DNA of 36,298 bases from Bernardetia sp. (GCF_020630935.1 NZ_JAHDIG010000002.1:119618-155915), one strand, 5' to 3'; counted from the first letter of the stretch, positions 8,987 to 17,469 are shown. Notes: generated from the letters alone by a model not told the origin. Numbers and translations are program-made.

Positions 8987-9175
8987 TTATACTTCCTCAA
9001 TGTATTCTTTAGATAAAAGTAAACCACCCAAAAGCATTAATCCGACCGAACTACCTTTCAATATTCCATTAAGTAGGTCTGGAGTAGGTGCGTAATATTG
9101 ACAAATGAAGCTAAAAAGGAGAAGTAAAGCCCCAGTGATGATGAGTAGTATATAAGTTTTATTAAATCGTTTCAT
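8987..9175 (-). CDS. Small two-helix membrane protein
   Basis: A 62-residue protein with two hydrophobic helices, residues ~8-27 ('YILLIITGALLLLFSFICQY') and ~36-54 ('ILKGSSVGLMLLGGLLLSK'). A short loop joins them, the N-terminus is basic and the C-terminus is acidic (EYIEEV). No family was recognised. The alternation of Lys-rich start and two clean membrane helices argues for a real gene rather than chance. It stands alone on the minus strand, 110 bp upstream of the divergently placed promoter region of the YwqK-like gene. Confidence 0.6.
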   Translation of the reverse strand: MKRFNKTYILLIITGALLLLFSFICQYYAPTPDLLNGILKGSSVGLMLLGGLLLSKEYIEEV

Positions 9176-9386
9176 AGGTAAAAGGGGATATTCTGTAAAT
9201 AGTAAAAACTTATCTTTGATTATTCATACGTTTGAAGGGTGTAATAAGTTTCAATAAAATCTTTATATTGTACAATAATTTATTAGTTGTTAAAGTCTAG
9301 CTCATATAGTAGTAATAGGTGTAATTTTTGTAAATTTACCACTAAAAGAATCAATTTATACATTAATAAAAAGAGCAGAAAAATCT

Positions 9387-10301
9387 ATGAAATTCAATAT
9401 AGTTATAGTTCAAACCATTTTTTTAGGGATATTTTTCTTTCTTGGCAGTCAAAATATTATTGCCCAAGATTCTCTTCCCACCGAACTAACAACAGATACA
9501 AAGCCAATTATTTTACTCAATGGAGATAAAAAAAATAGAGATGTGGTTAGCAATTCTAGCGAAGAAGGCGAAGCCATGTTATTTTTAGACCTCAAGAAAA
9601 ATGGTTCTTCTTCTAAAAAGAGAAAGAAAAAAAATAAAGAACCTAAAGGATATTTTTATGGCTTAGAAACCAAACGCATTTTTAGAAAATATGAACAAGG
9701 ACGAAAAACAGTGGTGGAAACGTTTTATTATCTCAAAGATTTTAGAAACCCAGACCCTTTGGTAGATGTATATTATGTTTTTGATATTCAGTCTGAAAAA
9801 ATAAAAACCTTGCCTCGTGTGAGTAGAGATAATCACTTGATTTTACACGGTCCGTATGAAAGAAAAGAAAATGGAAAAGTAGTAGAGAGTGGAATTTATT
9901 ATGCAGGAACAAAACACGGACGTTGGGAAAAATATCATTCTAGTGGAGTACTGACAGAAAAAGAAATTTATCACAGAGGTTTTCCAAAAAACACAAGATT
10001 TGTCTATTACGACAAGAAAAAAACAAAAATCAAGGAAATAATTCCGATGAAGAGCAACTATATTCACGGACATTATATTCTCTTCTATGAGAGTGGAGCG
10101 ATAAAGGAAGAAGGAAATTACCAGTACGGAAGAAGAGTAAAACGTTGGATGAGTTATTATGATGGAAAAGGAAAAAATGCAAAAGGACAACGCCACATAG
10201 AAACCCAATATACAGAAGACCCTTTTGATAAAAATGTAAAACCTTATGTACGAAGAGAATGGGACGAGAAAGGAAAATACATAAGAGACAACAGGAACTA
10301 A
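9387..10301 (+). CDS. Exported YwqK/MORN-repeat protein
   Basis: A 304-residue protein with a signal peptide (1-27, ending IIAQ). A basic low-complexity patch follows (~70-85, 'SSSKKRKKKNKEPKG'). At least three MORN/YwqK-type repeats lie in the second half, of the form HGxYxxxxxNGKVxExGxYxxGxKHGxWxxY ('ESGIYYAGTKHGRWEKYHSS', 'GHYILFYESGAIKEEGNYQY'). Proteins of this family are often labelled YwqK antitoxins, but nothing here supports a toxin-antitoxin role. An exported, surface-associated repeat protein fits better. The barrel-like gene 44 bp downstream on the same strand is probably co-transcribed. Confidence 0.75.
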   Translation: MKFNIVIVQTIFLGIFFFLGSQNIIAQDSLPTELTTDTKPIILLNGDKKNRDVVSNSSEEGEAMLFLDLKKNGSSSKKRKKKNKEPKGYFYGLETKRIFRKYEQGRKTVVETFYYLKDFRNPDPLVDVYYVFDIQSEKIKTLPRVSRDNHLILHGPYERKENGKVVESGIYYAGTKHGRWEKYHSSGVLTEKEIYHRGFPKNTRFVYYDKKKTKIKEIIPMKSNYIHGHYILFYESGAIKEEGNYQYGRRVKRWMSYYDGKGKNAKGQRHIETQYTEDPFDKNVKPYVRREWDEKGKYIRDNRN

Positions 10302-10345
10302 ATAAATGGACAGTTAAGAATTAAAAATTTATTGCTAAAAGTATA

Positions 10346-11515
10346 ATGAGGTTATTGTTCATCAGTTTTTTATTGTTTTTATTTCCCTTTTTAGTTTTTG
10401 CACAAATAGACAATCGTTCTTTTTATTTTCAAAATGAGCGATTGTCTTTTTCTGATTCTGCCAAAAAAAATCAGAGAAAACTCTATATAGAAGCCAATTA
10501 TTTTGGCTTTCTTAGAAATAGAGAGTATTTCGAAACAATAGCCGATGGTTATACACTTTTTGGTTCACAGTTTCTAACCAAACTTTCTTATTCTTCTGAT
10601 TCCACACTCAAGATTTCGGCAGGTGTTTTTTTAAGAAAAGATTTTGGAAATGAAGGTTTGAGACAAATCCAACCCTATTTCCAGTTTTTGTATAGAAAAA
10701 ACAAACATAAATTCATTTTTGGAAATTTAGAAGGTAATTTACAACACAGCTTGATAGAACCATTGTTCAATTTTGAAAATATTATCAATAGAAGGCTAGA
10801 AAATGGTGTACAGTATAAGTTTTTATCTAAAAAAACATCTTTAGATACTTGGATAGATTGGGTTACTATGATTTATCCCTATTCAGATTTTGACGAAGAG
10901 CTACATTTTGGGCTTAGTACAGAACATCAAGTGTATGATTCTGAAAAATGGAGAGCAACATTTCCTTTGCAGTTTACAGCAATTCATAGAGGTGGGCAAA
11001 TCAACACCACAGATACGCCTTTAGTTACCATTTTCAATGCAGCCATAGGAAATACTATAACGTATTACTTAGACAGAAGCAAAGAAAAAAAACCTCGCTT
11101 GAAACATATAAAAACACAACTTTATGGAACATTTTTTTTAGATAATTCTTCTATTCCAAGTTTTGAATTTGAAAACGGAACAGGAATCTATGCCAATGTA
11201 GAATTTGCTACACGCAAGCATCAGTTTATGATTTCGTATTGGAGAGGACAAGAGTTTGTAGCTCCTTTAGGGGGAGATATTTATAGTTCTGTAAGTCGAA
11301 TTTTTGACCCAAACACAGAAAATCAGCCATTGAGAAACCTAATTGTCTGCCGAGTCTTGACTAACTTTTCAATTCCGAATATAGCAAAAGACGAGGCAAA
11401 TATTATTTTTCGTCTAGCTCCTTTCTACAATTTAGAAACCCAAGAACTCAATTTTAGTGCAGGACTGTACGCTACTTTTTCTACAATGTTTTTACTCAGA
11501 AATTTTAGAAACTAA
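10346..11515 (+). CDS. Probable outer-membrane beta-barrel protein
   Basis: A 389-residue protein with a clear signal peptide (1-19, ending VFAQ). The mature sequence consists of alternating aromatic/polar strands separated by short turns ('KLYIEANYFGFLRN', 'KISAGVFLRKDFGN', 'HQFMISYWRGQEF') and closes with an aromatic-rich stretch ending 'YATFSTMFLLRNFRN'. This pattern is typical of outer-membrane barrels with roughly 14-18 strands. No specific family was recognised. Its close spacing after the YwqK-like gene suggests the two exported proteins are made together. Confidence 0.65.
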   Translation: MRLLFISFLLFLFPFLVFAQIDNRSFYFQNERLSFSDSAKKNQRKLYIEANYFGFLRNREYFETIADGYTLFGSQFLTKLSYSSDSTLKISAGVFLRKDFGNEGLRQIQPYFQFLYRKNKHKFIFGNLEGNLQHSLIEPLFNFENIINRRLENGVQYKFLSKKTSLDTWIDWVTMIYPYSDFDEELHFGLSTEHQVYDSEKWRATFPLQFTAIHRGGQINTTDTPLVTIFNAAIGNTITYYLDRSKEKKPRLKHIKTQLYGTFFLDNSSIPSFEFENGTGIYANVEFATRKHQFMISYWRGQEFVAPLGGDIYSSVSRIFDPNTENQPLRNLIVCRVLTNFSIPNIAKDEANIIFRLAPFYNLETQELNFSAGLYATFSTMFLLRNFRN

Positions 11516-11595
11516 TTTCTTATATTCTTTGATAGAACTAAGCAACTTTATTGATAATTCTTACGTTTTAACAAATCTTATGCTTTTATTATTTA

Positions 11596-11623
11596 TTGGT
11601 AGCAAGACAATATTGTATTTGTT
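11596..11623 (+). promoter_or_regulatory. Weak candidate promoter for 11711 gene
   Basis: TTG at 11596-11598 is followed after 17 bases by TATTTGTT, an imperfect -7 box. The spacer shares the string AAGACAA and the following TATTGTATTT with the much better promoter of cobT (12731-12760), which is the main reason to list it. Confidence 0.35.
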
Positions 11624-11710
11624 CTTTTTTAATTAGATTAAGCAAATAGAATTTTACATCTAAACTATAAGATGCTACCAAATTATTATTATTTCAACCC
11701 AAAAAAAAAT

Positions 11711-12349
11711 ATGAATTCCTTGAAAAAAGCCGTTTTTTTAGTTATCTGTTGTGTTAGTTTTTCTACGCTCTCTTTTGCTCAAAATAAAAAAGCAGATGCT
11801 CTAAAAGATAGAATGGCACAAGAAGTCTGTGATTGTATCTCTAGTAGTGATGTAGATTTTGAAGATGGAGAAGCACTTAAACTAAAACTTGGTTTGTGTT
11901 TGATGCAGTCTATAGGTGAAAATCAAAATCAAATTCAAAAAGTAGGTATTGATATTGAAAATGAAGAAAATATCACTCGTTTTGGTGAAGATATTGGGTT
12001 AGCAATGGCTACAAAGTGTCCTGCTGTTTTTATGGGGTTTGCTAAAAAAGAACTTGAAGAGAAAAGAAAATCTAACAAAGATGAGGAAGTAAAAGTACAG
12101 GCTCTGACAGGGACAATTACAAAAGTAGAAGAAGAAGCCTTCGTAACTATAGTCGTTAAAGATGAAGAGGGGCGCTCACACAATATGCTTTGGCTAGAGT
12201 TTTTTGAAAATTCAGAGGAGCTAAAAGAAAATTATTCGAATCTTACAGGAAAGGATGTAAGCATAGAATATTATGAAAAAGAATATTACAATCCTAAAAT
12301 TGAGGATTATGTAAAAGTTAAGGTGCTTAGAAGAGTAGATTTCGAATAA
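11711..12349 (+). CDS. Secreted protein with N-terminal Cys motif and C-terminal beta domain
   Basis: The ATG at 11711 (MNSLKKAVFLVICC) begins a normal signal peptide ending SFAQ; an in-frame ATG at 11672 would add 13 polar residues and is less likely. The mature protein (~190 residues) starts with a helical part carrying Cys in 'EVCDCISSSD' and 'LGLCLMQS', and a further Cys in 'ATKCPAVFMG'. That spacing resembles small Bacteroidota secreted proteins of unknown function. The last ~75 residues ('GTITKVEEEAFVTIVVKDEE' onward) look like a small OB-like beta domain. Function is unknown. A strong terminator follows at 12372-12408. Confidence 0.7.
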   Translation: MNSLKKAVFLVICCVSFSTLSFAQNKKADALKDRMAQEVCDCISSSDVDFEDGEALKLKLGLCLMQSIGENQNQIQKVGIDIENEENITRFGEDIGLAMATKCPAVFMGFAKKELEEKRKSNKDEEVKVQALTGTITKVEEEAFVTIVVKDEEGRSHNMLWLEFFENSEELKENYSNLTGKDVSIEYYEKEYYNPKIEDYVKVKVLRRVDFE

Positions 12350-12371
12350 TTTATAGATTTCTAAAAATGCA

Positions 12372-12408
12372 AAACACCCAATAAAATCATTTTGTTGGGT
12401 GTTTTTTT
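12372..12408 (+). terminator. Intrinsic terminator
   Basis: A 10-bp perfect stem, AAACACCCAA (12372-12381) with TTGGGTGTTT (12395-12404), leads into a T run. It lies 22 bp after the stop at 12349. It could also serve the small minus-strand gene ending at 12434, because the A-rich left side gives a short U run in that direction. Confidence 0.85.
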
Positions 12409-12433
12409 ACGTAAAAAAATTGCTTTAAATAGA

Positions 12434-12583
12434 TTATCTATACTGATAACTGTTATACTTTGCACGTTTTTTCTTAGCAACACTAGGTTTGGTATAGCAA
12501 GCAGAACGCTGACAAGAAGTTGTTACCCCAACAAAAGATAAGAAAACAAAAGCAATAAAAATACGAATGAAAATAGAACGCAT
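12434..12583 (-). CDS. 49-residue probable lipoprotein
   Basis: A short ORF read by eye on the minus strand: ATG at 12583, TAA at 12436-12434. The product starts MRSIFIRIFIAFVFLSFVGV, a hydrophobic signal with two Arg residues near the start, then TTSC, a plausible Bacteroidota lipobox with Cys24. The mature tail of ~25 residues, CQRSACYTKPSVAKKKRAKY plus NSYQYR, is strongly basic and Tyr-rich. The spacing of signal, lipobox and basic tail is not what chance translation of AT-rich DNA usually gives. I do not recognise the family. It is transcribed away from cobT, and the terminator at 12372-12408 lies just past its end. Confidence 0.6.
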   Translation of the reverse strand: MRSIFIRIFIAFVFLSFVGVTTSCQRSACYTKPSVAKKKRAKYNSYQYR

Positions 12584-12730
12584 AGTAAAATTAAAAGGTA
12601 AGTAATAATAAAATATAGATATATCTAGTACTCATTTTATGAGGAAAAAGTTGCTTTTTTTAAAAAAACAAGACATTTATCCATAAAGCAAACCTGTACT
12701 TACTAATGAAACTCTTTTTCTTTATTTTTA

Positions 12731-12760
12731 TTGCTAATAAGACAAAGTATTGTATTTTTG
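12731..12760 (+). promoter_or_regulatory. Bacteroidota-type promoter for cobT
   Basis: TTG (12731-12733), a 19-base spacer and TATTTTTG (12753-12760) match TTG-N(17-23)-TAnnTTTG exactly. The predicted leader is only about 33 nt, too short for a cobalamin riboswitch. Confidence 0.75.
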
Positions 12761-12799
12761 AGAGAAATAATAAATTACTTAGTTAATAACTGATTTCTG

Positions 12800-13849
12800 A
12801 TGTCTTTATCTTTTTCCATACCAACAATATCTTTAGGTTTACGACCTGATTTACAACGCAAAATTAATCAGAAAACAAAACCTATTGGTTCTCTAGGTAG
12901 GTTAGAGGGGGTTGCTCTTCAGATAGGACTTATCCAACAAACGTTGTCGCCCAAACTTACCAATCCTCATATTGTCGTATTTGCTGGAGACCATGGCATT
13001 GCAGAAAGTGGTGTGAGCCAGTATCCACAGGAAGTAACCTACCAAATGGTAAAGAACTTTCTAAATGGAGGAGCTGCTATAAACACATTTTGCAAGCAGA
13101 ACAATATAGAACTAATTGTAGCAGATACAGGAGTAAAAGGCGATTTTGATAAAGAACTTACGCATTTTTTAAACTTAAAAATCTCACACGGCACAAAAAA
13201 CTTCTTAGAAAAACCTGCTATGAGTGAAAAAGAATGTTTGAAATGTATAGAACAAGGTAGTAATATAGTAAAAGATATTGCTAAAAAAGGAACAAATGTG
13301 ATTGGATTTGGAGAGATGGGAATTGGAAATACTTCTTCTGCTTCCTTTATTTTGCATCATCTTACAGGAATGAAGCTCGCAGAGTGTGTAGGAAGTGGAA
13401 CAGGACTAAACGAAAAAGGCTTAGAAAAAAAACTGGCTATTTTGAAACAAGCTAATAGAAAATATCCCAAAAATATGAAGCCTTTAGAAGTTTTGGCTAC
13501 GTTTGGAGGGTTTGAAATAGCACACATGGTTGGAGCAATGCTGGAGGGAGCAGAGCAAAAAATGGTTGTTTTGGTAGATGGATTTATTGCGACTTCTGCT
13601 GCCATGATAGCTCATGCGCTCTACCCACAAGCCAAAGAATATATGATTTTTTCGCATCAGTCAGATGAATATGGACATGCACACATGTTAGAGCATTTGA
13701 GAGTAATGCCACTACTTTTGTTAGGCATGCGTTTGGGAGAGGGGACAGGGTGTGCTGTGGCTTATCCACTCTTGAAGTCTGCCGTAAATTTTATAAATAA
13801 TATGGCTTCTTTTGAAGATGCTAGTGTCTCAGAAACTGTTAAAGGTTAG
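12800..13849 (+). CDS. cobT: Nicotinate-nucleotide--dimethylbenzimidazole phosphoribosyltransferase
   Basis: Transfers phosphoribose from nicotinate mononucleotide to a lower-ligand base such as dimethylbenzimidazole, giving the alpha-ribotide used in cobalamin nucleotide-loop assembly. The 349-residue protein has the usual length and the family signatures: 'TKPIGSLGRLE' near residue 27, 'VVFAGDHGIAESGVSQYPQE' near residue 56, 'GEMGIGNTSSAS' mid-protein, and GEGTG with the catalytic glutamate near residue 314. No other cob/cbi gene is present in this window, so the pathway context must be elsewhere. The start is fixed by the promoter 40 bp upstream. A 225-bp gap holding a MITE-like element follows. 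Confidence 0.95.
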   Translation: MSLSFSIPTISLGLRPDLQRKINQKTKPIGSLGRLEGVALQIGLIQQTLSPKLTNPHIVVFAGDHGIAESGVSQYPQEVTYQMVKNFLNGGAAINTFCKQNNIELIVADTGVKGDFDKELTHFLNLKISHGTKNFLEKPAMSEKECLKCIEQGSNIVKDIAKKGTNVIGFGEMGIGNTSSASFILHHLTGMKLAECVGSGTGLNEKGLEKKLAILKQANRKYPKNMKPLEVLATFGGFEIAHMVGAMLEGAEQKMVVLVDGFIATSAAMIAHALYPQAKEYMIFSHQSDEYGHAHMLEHLRVMPLLLLGMRLGEGTGCAVAYPLLKSAVNFINNMASFEDASVSETVKG

Positions 13850-13965
13850 GCTCAACACTATAAAAAACTATTAAAAGTTATGTGTTTGCAGAGATGAAAA
13901 TAACATTTGGCTTAATAATAGGGTTGGATATAGAAAATATGAAGGGCTGAATAATTACCCTTTTT

Positions 13966-14045
13966 TAGAGTACTGGATATGAACAGATATTTGCTGTTTT
14001 AGCATAGCGATACCAACAACTTTTTATCTTATGTCTAGTACTCTA
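13966..14045. mobile_element. MITE-like element, short copy (80 bp)
   Basis: It begins TAGAGTACTGGATATGA and ends with an imperfect inverted copy (TAGTACTCTA at 14036-14045). It shares with the element at 25711-25834 the internal string GATATTTGCTGTT on the left and GCGATACCAACAACTTTTTA on the right, but lacks about 44 central bases. Flanks ACCCTTTTT (13957-13965) and ATTCTTTTT (14046-14054) are a 7/9 match, as expected of a decayed 9-bp target duplication. It lies between cobT and the DUF2141 gene. Confidence 0.75.
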
Positions 14046-14074
14046 ATTCTTTTTAACTAACCTAGTTTACTAAT

Positions 14075-14527
14075 ATGAAGTTTTCAAATGTTATCATTAC
14101 AAAACTGTCTTTTGCTACTCTGTTTCTAGCTTTATTTTCTTTCTCTAATATTTCCTTGGCACAACATACGCTTACAGTAGAAGTAACGAACATAGAGAGT
14201 GATAAAGGAACAATTATGATAGCTCTTTTCAACGGAGAGGCTGGCTTTCCAAAAGATGAAAAAAAGGCAATCAGAAAAATGAAAGTAGAGATAAAAAATA
14301 AAAGAGCAACTATCGTTTTTTCAGATTTAGAGACTGGCAATTATGCTTTTGCGCTCTTTCACGATGAAAATGGAAATAGTGAAATGGACAAAAATATGTT
14401 TGGCATTCCAAAAGAAGGTTATGGGTTTTCTACTAACTTTAAACCTACTGTAAGCGCACCAGATTTTGATGAGGCTGCTTTCAAAATAGAAGGTGATATA
14501 GTTCAAAAAATAAAGATGATTAATTAA
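14075..14527 (+). CDS. DUF2141 exported protein
   Basis: A 150-residue protein with a signal peptide (1-29, ending SLAQ) and a single DUF2141 domain. Recognisable parts are 'LTVEVTNIESDKGTIMIALF', 'FSDLETGNYAFALFHDENGN' and 'MFGIPKEGYGFSTN'. The family is a small periplasmic or surface beta-sandwich common in Bacteroidota and Proteobacteria and often found near carotenoid or redox genes; its function is unknown. The gene start lies only 30 bp from the MITE-like element, which could influence its expression. The HesB-like gene follows 48 bp downstream. Confidence 0.85.
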   Translation: MKFSNVIITKLSFATLFLALFSFSNISLAQHTLTVEVTNIESDKGTIMIALFNGEAGFPKDEKKAIRKMKVEIKNKRATIVFSDLETGNYAFALFHDENGNSEMDKNMFGIPKEGYGFSTNFKPTVSAPDFDEAAFKIEGDIVQKIKMIN

Positions 14528-14575
14528 TGTATAGTCAAAAGCAAGCCGTTTGACCTACAATATAAATTTTTTTAA

Positions 14576-14911
14576 ATGATTCCAGTTACTATTTCAGAAA
14601 AAGCATTTTCTAATATTCAAGCAATTTTAGAAACTAAAAATATTCCGAAAGAATATGGGTTACGTCTTATTGTTCAAGGAGGAACAGGGTGTAGTGGTGT
14701 AAACTTTCGCTTGGGTTTTGACAAGAAAAAAGAGGAAGATGAATCCTATTTTTTAGAAAATCCTTCTGATAGAGATAAAAAAATAGAAGTGATTTATCAG
14801 AAAAAAGATATGATGTTTCTGATAGGACTAGAAATAGATTTTGAAGAGCGAACAGATGAACAAGGTTTTGTTTTTCAGTCCAAACCACTAGAAAAAGAAA
14901 CTACAAAATAG
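14576..14911 (+). CDS. HesB/IscA-like protein lacking the C-terminal CxC
   Basis: A-type carrier fold of iron-sulfur cluster assembly. The 111-residue protein has 'VTISEKAFSNIQAIL', then 'GLRLIVQGGTGCSGVNFRLG' with the first conserved Cys at residue 39, and ends 'GFVFQSKPLEKETTK'. In IscA, SufA and ErpA the last part continues to a CGCG motif that supplies two more cluster ligands. Here the protein stops before it. It is therefore either a divergent HesB-like protein with a different role or a carrier that needs other ligands. It is probably co-transcribed with the DUF2141 gene and ends at a bidirectional terminator. Confidence 0.8.
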   Translation: MIPVTISEKAFSNIQAILETKNIPKEYGLRLIVQGGTGCSGVNFRLGFDKKKEEDESYFLENPSDRDKKIEVIYQKKDMMFLIGLEIDFEERTDEQGFVFQSKPLEKETTK

Positions 14912-14920
14912 TGAAAATAA

Positions 14921-14951
14921 AAAACGACCAAATTAGTTTTTTGGTCGTTTT
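14921..14951. terminator. Bidirectional intrinsic terminator
   Basis: An 11-bp perfect stem, AAAACGACCAA (14921-14931) with TTGGTCGTTTT (14941-14951), has A residues on the left and T residues on the right. It lies between the convergent HesB-like and DUF4870 genes and can serve both. Confidence 0.85.
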
Positions 14952-14971
14952 GTTGCTATTTACTCTATGAT

Positions 14972-15328
14972 TTATGCACCTACACTTTTAAACCATTCTT
15001 GAAAGTGTTCTCCTACAATAGGAATAGGTTTGCGCTCTCCGTTAATAGCACCCATAAGCCCCATTATCCAAAATACGATACCCACTAGAGCAATAAACCA
15101 ACCTACAAAAGGAATCCAACTGACAGCAATCATGATGAGAGCTAACCCAATCATTTGACGAACATGAAAATTTACATACTCAGATTTGAGTTCTTGGTTT
15201 TGTATAAAGGCTATAACTAGTCCTATAATAGTAATATAAGCGATAATGCCATTTGATTTTTCCTTGTCTGAAATAGTCAGACTTCTTTCTTTTGCTGTTT
15301 CTATATCTGAAAAGTTTTTTGCTTCCAT
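14972..15328 (-). CDS. DUF4870 membrane protein
   Basis: A 118-residue protein of the DUF4870 (Tic20-like) family. It has a polar N-terminus of ~25 residues, then hydrophobic segments at ~28-42, ~58-75 and ~78-98. These carry the family's 'NFHVRQMIGLALI' and the closing 'GIVFWIMGLMGAINGERKPI' stretch. Function is unknown. Related proteins are small integral membrane proteins sometimes labelled import component. It forms a single-gene unit ending at the bidirectional terminator. Confidence 0.85.
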   Translation of the reverse strand: MEAKNFSDIETAKERSLTISDKEKSNGIIAYITIIGLVIAFIQNQELKSEYVNFHVRQMIGLALIMIAVSWIPFVGWFIALVGIVFWIMGLMGAINGERKPIPIVGEHFQEWFKSVGA

Positions 15329-15515
15329 AATAAAAGTAGTTGTTTTTTAAGTTTGATAAAATAAATTTTGGCTTTCATGTTAAGATACACAAAAATCATC
15401 CGAAAAAGCTCATTTTATAGAATTATTTATAAATTTTTTTATAAAACGGCAAATTGCTTGAATGGAATAAAAACAGATAATTATTTCAATTTAGTTTTAA
15501 TAAATACACTAGCGT

Positions 15516-17465
15516 ATGAAAAATAGTACTCTTAATAGTTGTAAAGTGGTAAGTTATTTATTGTTTTCTTTTCTGCTATTTTTATATGGAGTTGGAGTGG
15601 CTCAAAACCAGCTTTTGGATGAATATCGTAAAAATTATAAAAAGGAAAAGGCTATATTTTTATTTAGAAATAAGGAGATAAATATAGATTTTGATACAAA
15701 AAAAGATAGTTTTAAAATTGTTTCGAAGATAGAGTCAAGGATATTTCATCTTCGATTACACTCACAGACGTATGCACAGGAAGCCATTACCTATTCAGAT
15801 TATACCAAAATTTCTGAAATTGATGCTTATTCTTTAGTTCAGACTGTTGATGGAGTACGAAAAAAACAAGTCAATAATTTTCAAACTCGTGATGCTGTTT
15901 CGGATGATGTTTTTTATAATGATATAAAAGAAAAAGTTTTTCTCTTTTCTAATATTACGGCAGGAACACAAACGCACCTTTCCTACAAAGAAGAGCTTTT
16001 AGAGCCTCGTTTTTTGGGAAGTTTCTTTTTTACCTCCTATATTCCTTCTGAAAAAACAGAACTTACTGTATCAGTAGCTGAAAATATAGAAATTGGTTAT
16101 CAGCTTTTTGGAATGGACACAAGTAAAATCCGTTTTGTAGAAAAAAAACAAGATAATAGAAAGGTATATACGTGGACATTAGAAAATGCTCCAAAATACA
16201 TAAGTGAGAAATCATCGCCCAACATTCGATACTATGAACCTCATCTTGTCTTGTTTATAAAAAATAGAACCATAGATAATGAGAAAATAGAACTTTCTTC
16301 TTCTGCTAAAAATCTGTATGATTGGTATTATCCATTTATTAAAGAAATAGATACAATAAAAGAGTTTCCCAAACTAGAATACTTTGTGGATGAACTAATA
16401 GCAAAAGACACTACACAGTATGCAAAGGCAAAACGTATTTTTGATTGGATTGCAACACAAATACAGTATATAGCTTTTGAAGATGGAGAGAGAGGTTTTC
16501 GCCCTGCACATCCTGAAACAGTTTGTAATAGAAAATATGGAGATTGTAAAGATATGGCTAGTACATTGGTTTCTATGCTTAGAGTTGCTGGCATAAAAGC
16601 TCATTTTGCTTGGATTGGTTCACGAGATTTGCCATATAGTTATAATCAAACGCCAGTTCCTCTAGTAGATAATCACATGATTGTGGTGGCTACTATAAAT
16701 GGTAAAAATTATTTTTTAGATGCAACAGGAAGCCAAGAAACTTTTGGAATGCCTTCTTATTTTACCCAAGACAAAGAAGCATTGGTTGCCCTTGATGCTA
16801 TGAATTACGAAATTATGAAAGTAGGGACAGCTTCTTATTCTCAGAATGTTGTGTATGATAGTGCTAAAGTAAAGATAGATGGAACAAAGGTAGTTGTAAC
16901 AGGGAATTTGGAACTAAAGGGTTTTCCTAAAACGACAATTACTCCTTATCTTCAATTTCAAGATAAAAAAAGAGAAAGGGAAGTATTTAAGCGTTTTTTA
17001 AATCCTCATGAGCCTACATTACAACTTCAAAAAATATCTGTTTTACCAACAACAAGAGAAAAACCTTTACAAATCAATTACGAATATGAAATTCCAAATC
17101 ACACACAATCTTTATACAGTGAGTTTTATATCAACCTTCATCTAAATCCAGTTTGGCGAAATACAGAAATTGAGGACGACCGAAAAACACCAGTGAGTGC
17201 AAACTATAAATTTGAAAAAACACAAGTCTATGTCTTGGAACTTCCAAGAGGAGCAACAGTAAAATATTTACCTAAAAATCAAAAGTATGAATCCGAATAT
17301 TTTGGATTTTCGGTAGAGTACACTCGTTCTTCACAAGAAATTATTTTAAAACATTCTGTGTATAGCAATTATTTGATTTTGCCTGTTTCAGAATATGAAA
17401 AATGGAATGAAATGGTCAAACAACTCCATCAAGCCTACAGACAAAATATAGTTTTGCAACGATAA
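15516..17465 (+). CDS. Exported DUF3857 / transglutaminase-like protein
   Basis: A 649-residue protein with a signal peptide (1-29, ending GVAQ), an N-terminal DUF3857 beta-sandwich (~60-260) and a transglutaminase-like core (~280-410). The core shows a complete Cys-His-Asp triad: Cys344 in 'YGDCKDMAS', His387 in 'VDNHMIVV' and Asp402 in 'FLDATGS'. A C-terminal beta domain follows. The family is periplasmic and common in Bacteroidota. It is thought to act on peptides or proteins as a cysteine peptidase or cross-linking enzyme, but substrates are not known. It is a single-gene unit with a strong terminator directly after the stop. Confidence 0.85.
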   Translation: MKNSTLNSCKVVSYLLFSFLLFLYGVGVAQNQLLDEYRKNYKKEKAIFLFRNKEINIDFDTKKDSFKIVSKIESRIFHLRLHSQTYAQEAITYSDYTKISEIDAYSLVQTVDGVRKKQVNNFQTRDAVSDDVFYNDIKEKVFLFSNITAGTQTHLSYKEELLEPRFLGSFFFTSYIPSEKTELTVSVAENIEIGYQLFGMDTSKIRFVEKKQDNRKVYTWTLENAPKYISEKSSPNIRYYEPHLVLFIKNRTIDNEKIELSSSAKNLYDWYYPFIKEIDTIKEFPKLEYFVDELIAKDTTQYAKAKRIFDWIATQIQYIAFEDGERGFRPAHPETVCNRKYGDCKDMASTLVSMLRVAGIKAHFAWIGSRDLPYSYNQTPVPLVDNHMIVVATINGKNYFLDATGSQETFGMPSYFTQDKEALVALDAMNYEIMKVGTASYSQNVVYDSAKVKIDGTKVVVTGNLELKGFPKTTITPYLQFQDKKREREVFKRFLNPHEPTLQLQKISVLPTTREKPLQINYEYEIPNHTQSLYSEFYINLHLNPVWRNTEIEDDRKTPVSANYKFEKTQVYVLELPRGATVKYLPKNQKYESEYFGFSVEYTRSSQEIILKHSVYSNYLILPVSEYEKWNEMVKQLHQAYRQNIVLQR

Positions 17466-17469
17466 AATA

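Noticed and set aside
9287-9529. Plus-strand frame of 80 codons before the YwqK-like gene
   Set aside because: Out of frame with and overlapping the clear signal peptide of the 9387 gene; composition (Ser, Asn, Arg, Tyr) is that of AT-rich noise.
9387-10301. YwqK antitoxin of a toxin-antitoxin pair
   Set aside because: The name comes from repeat similarity. The protein has a signal peptide and no toxin gene is adjacent.
12590-12799. Cobalamin riboswitch upstream of cobT
   Set aside because: Predicted leader is only ~33 nt and no B12-box-like string was seen.
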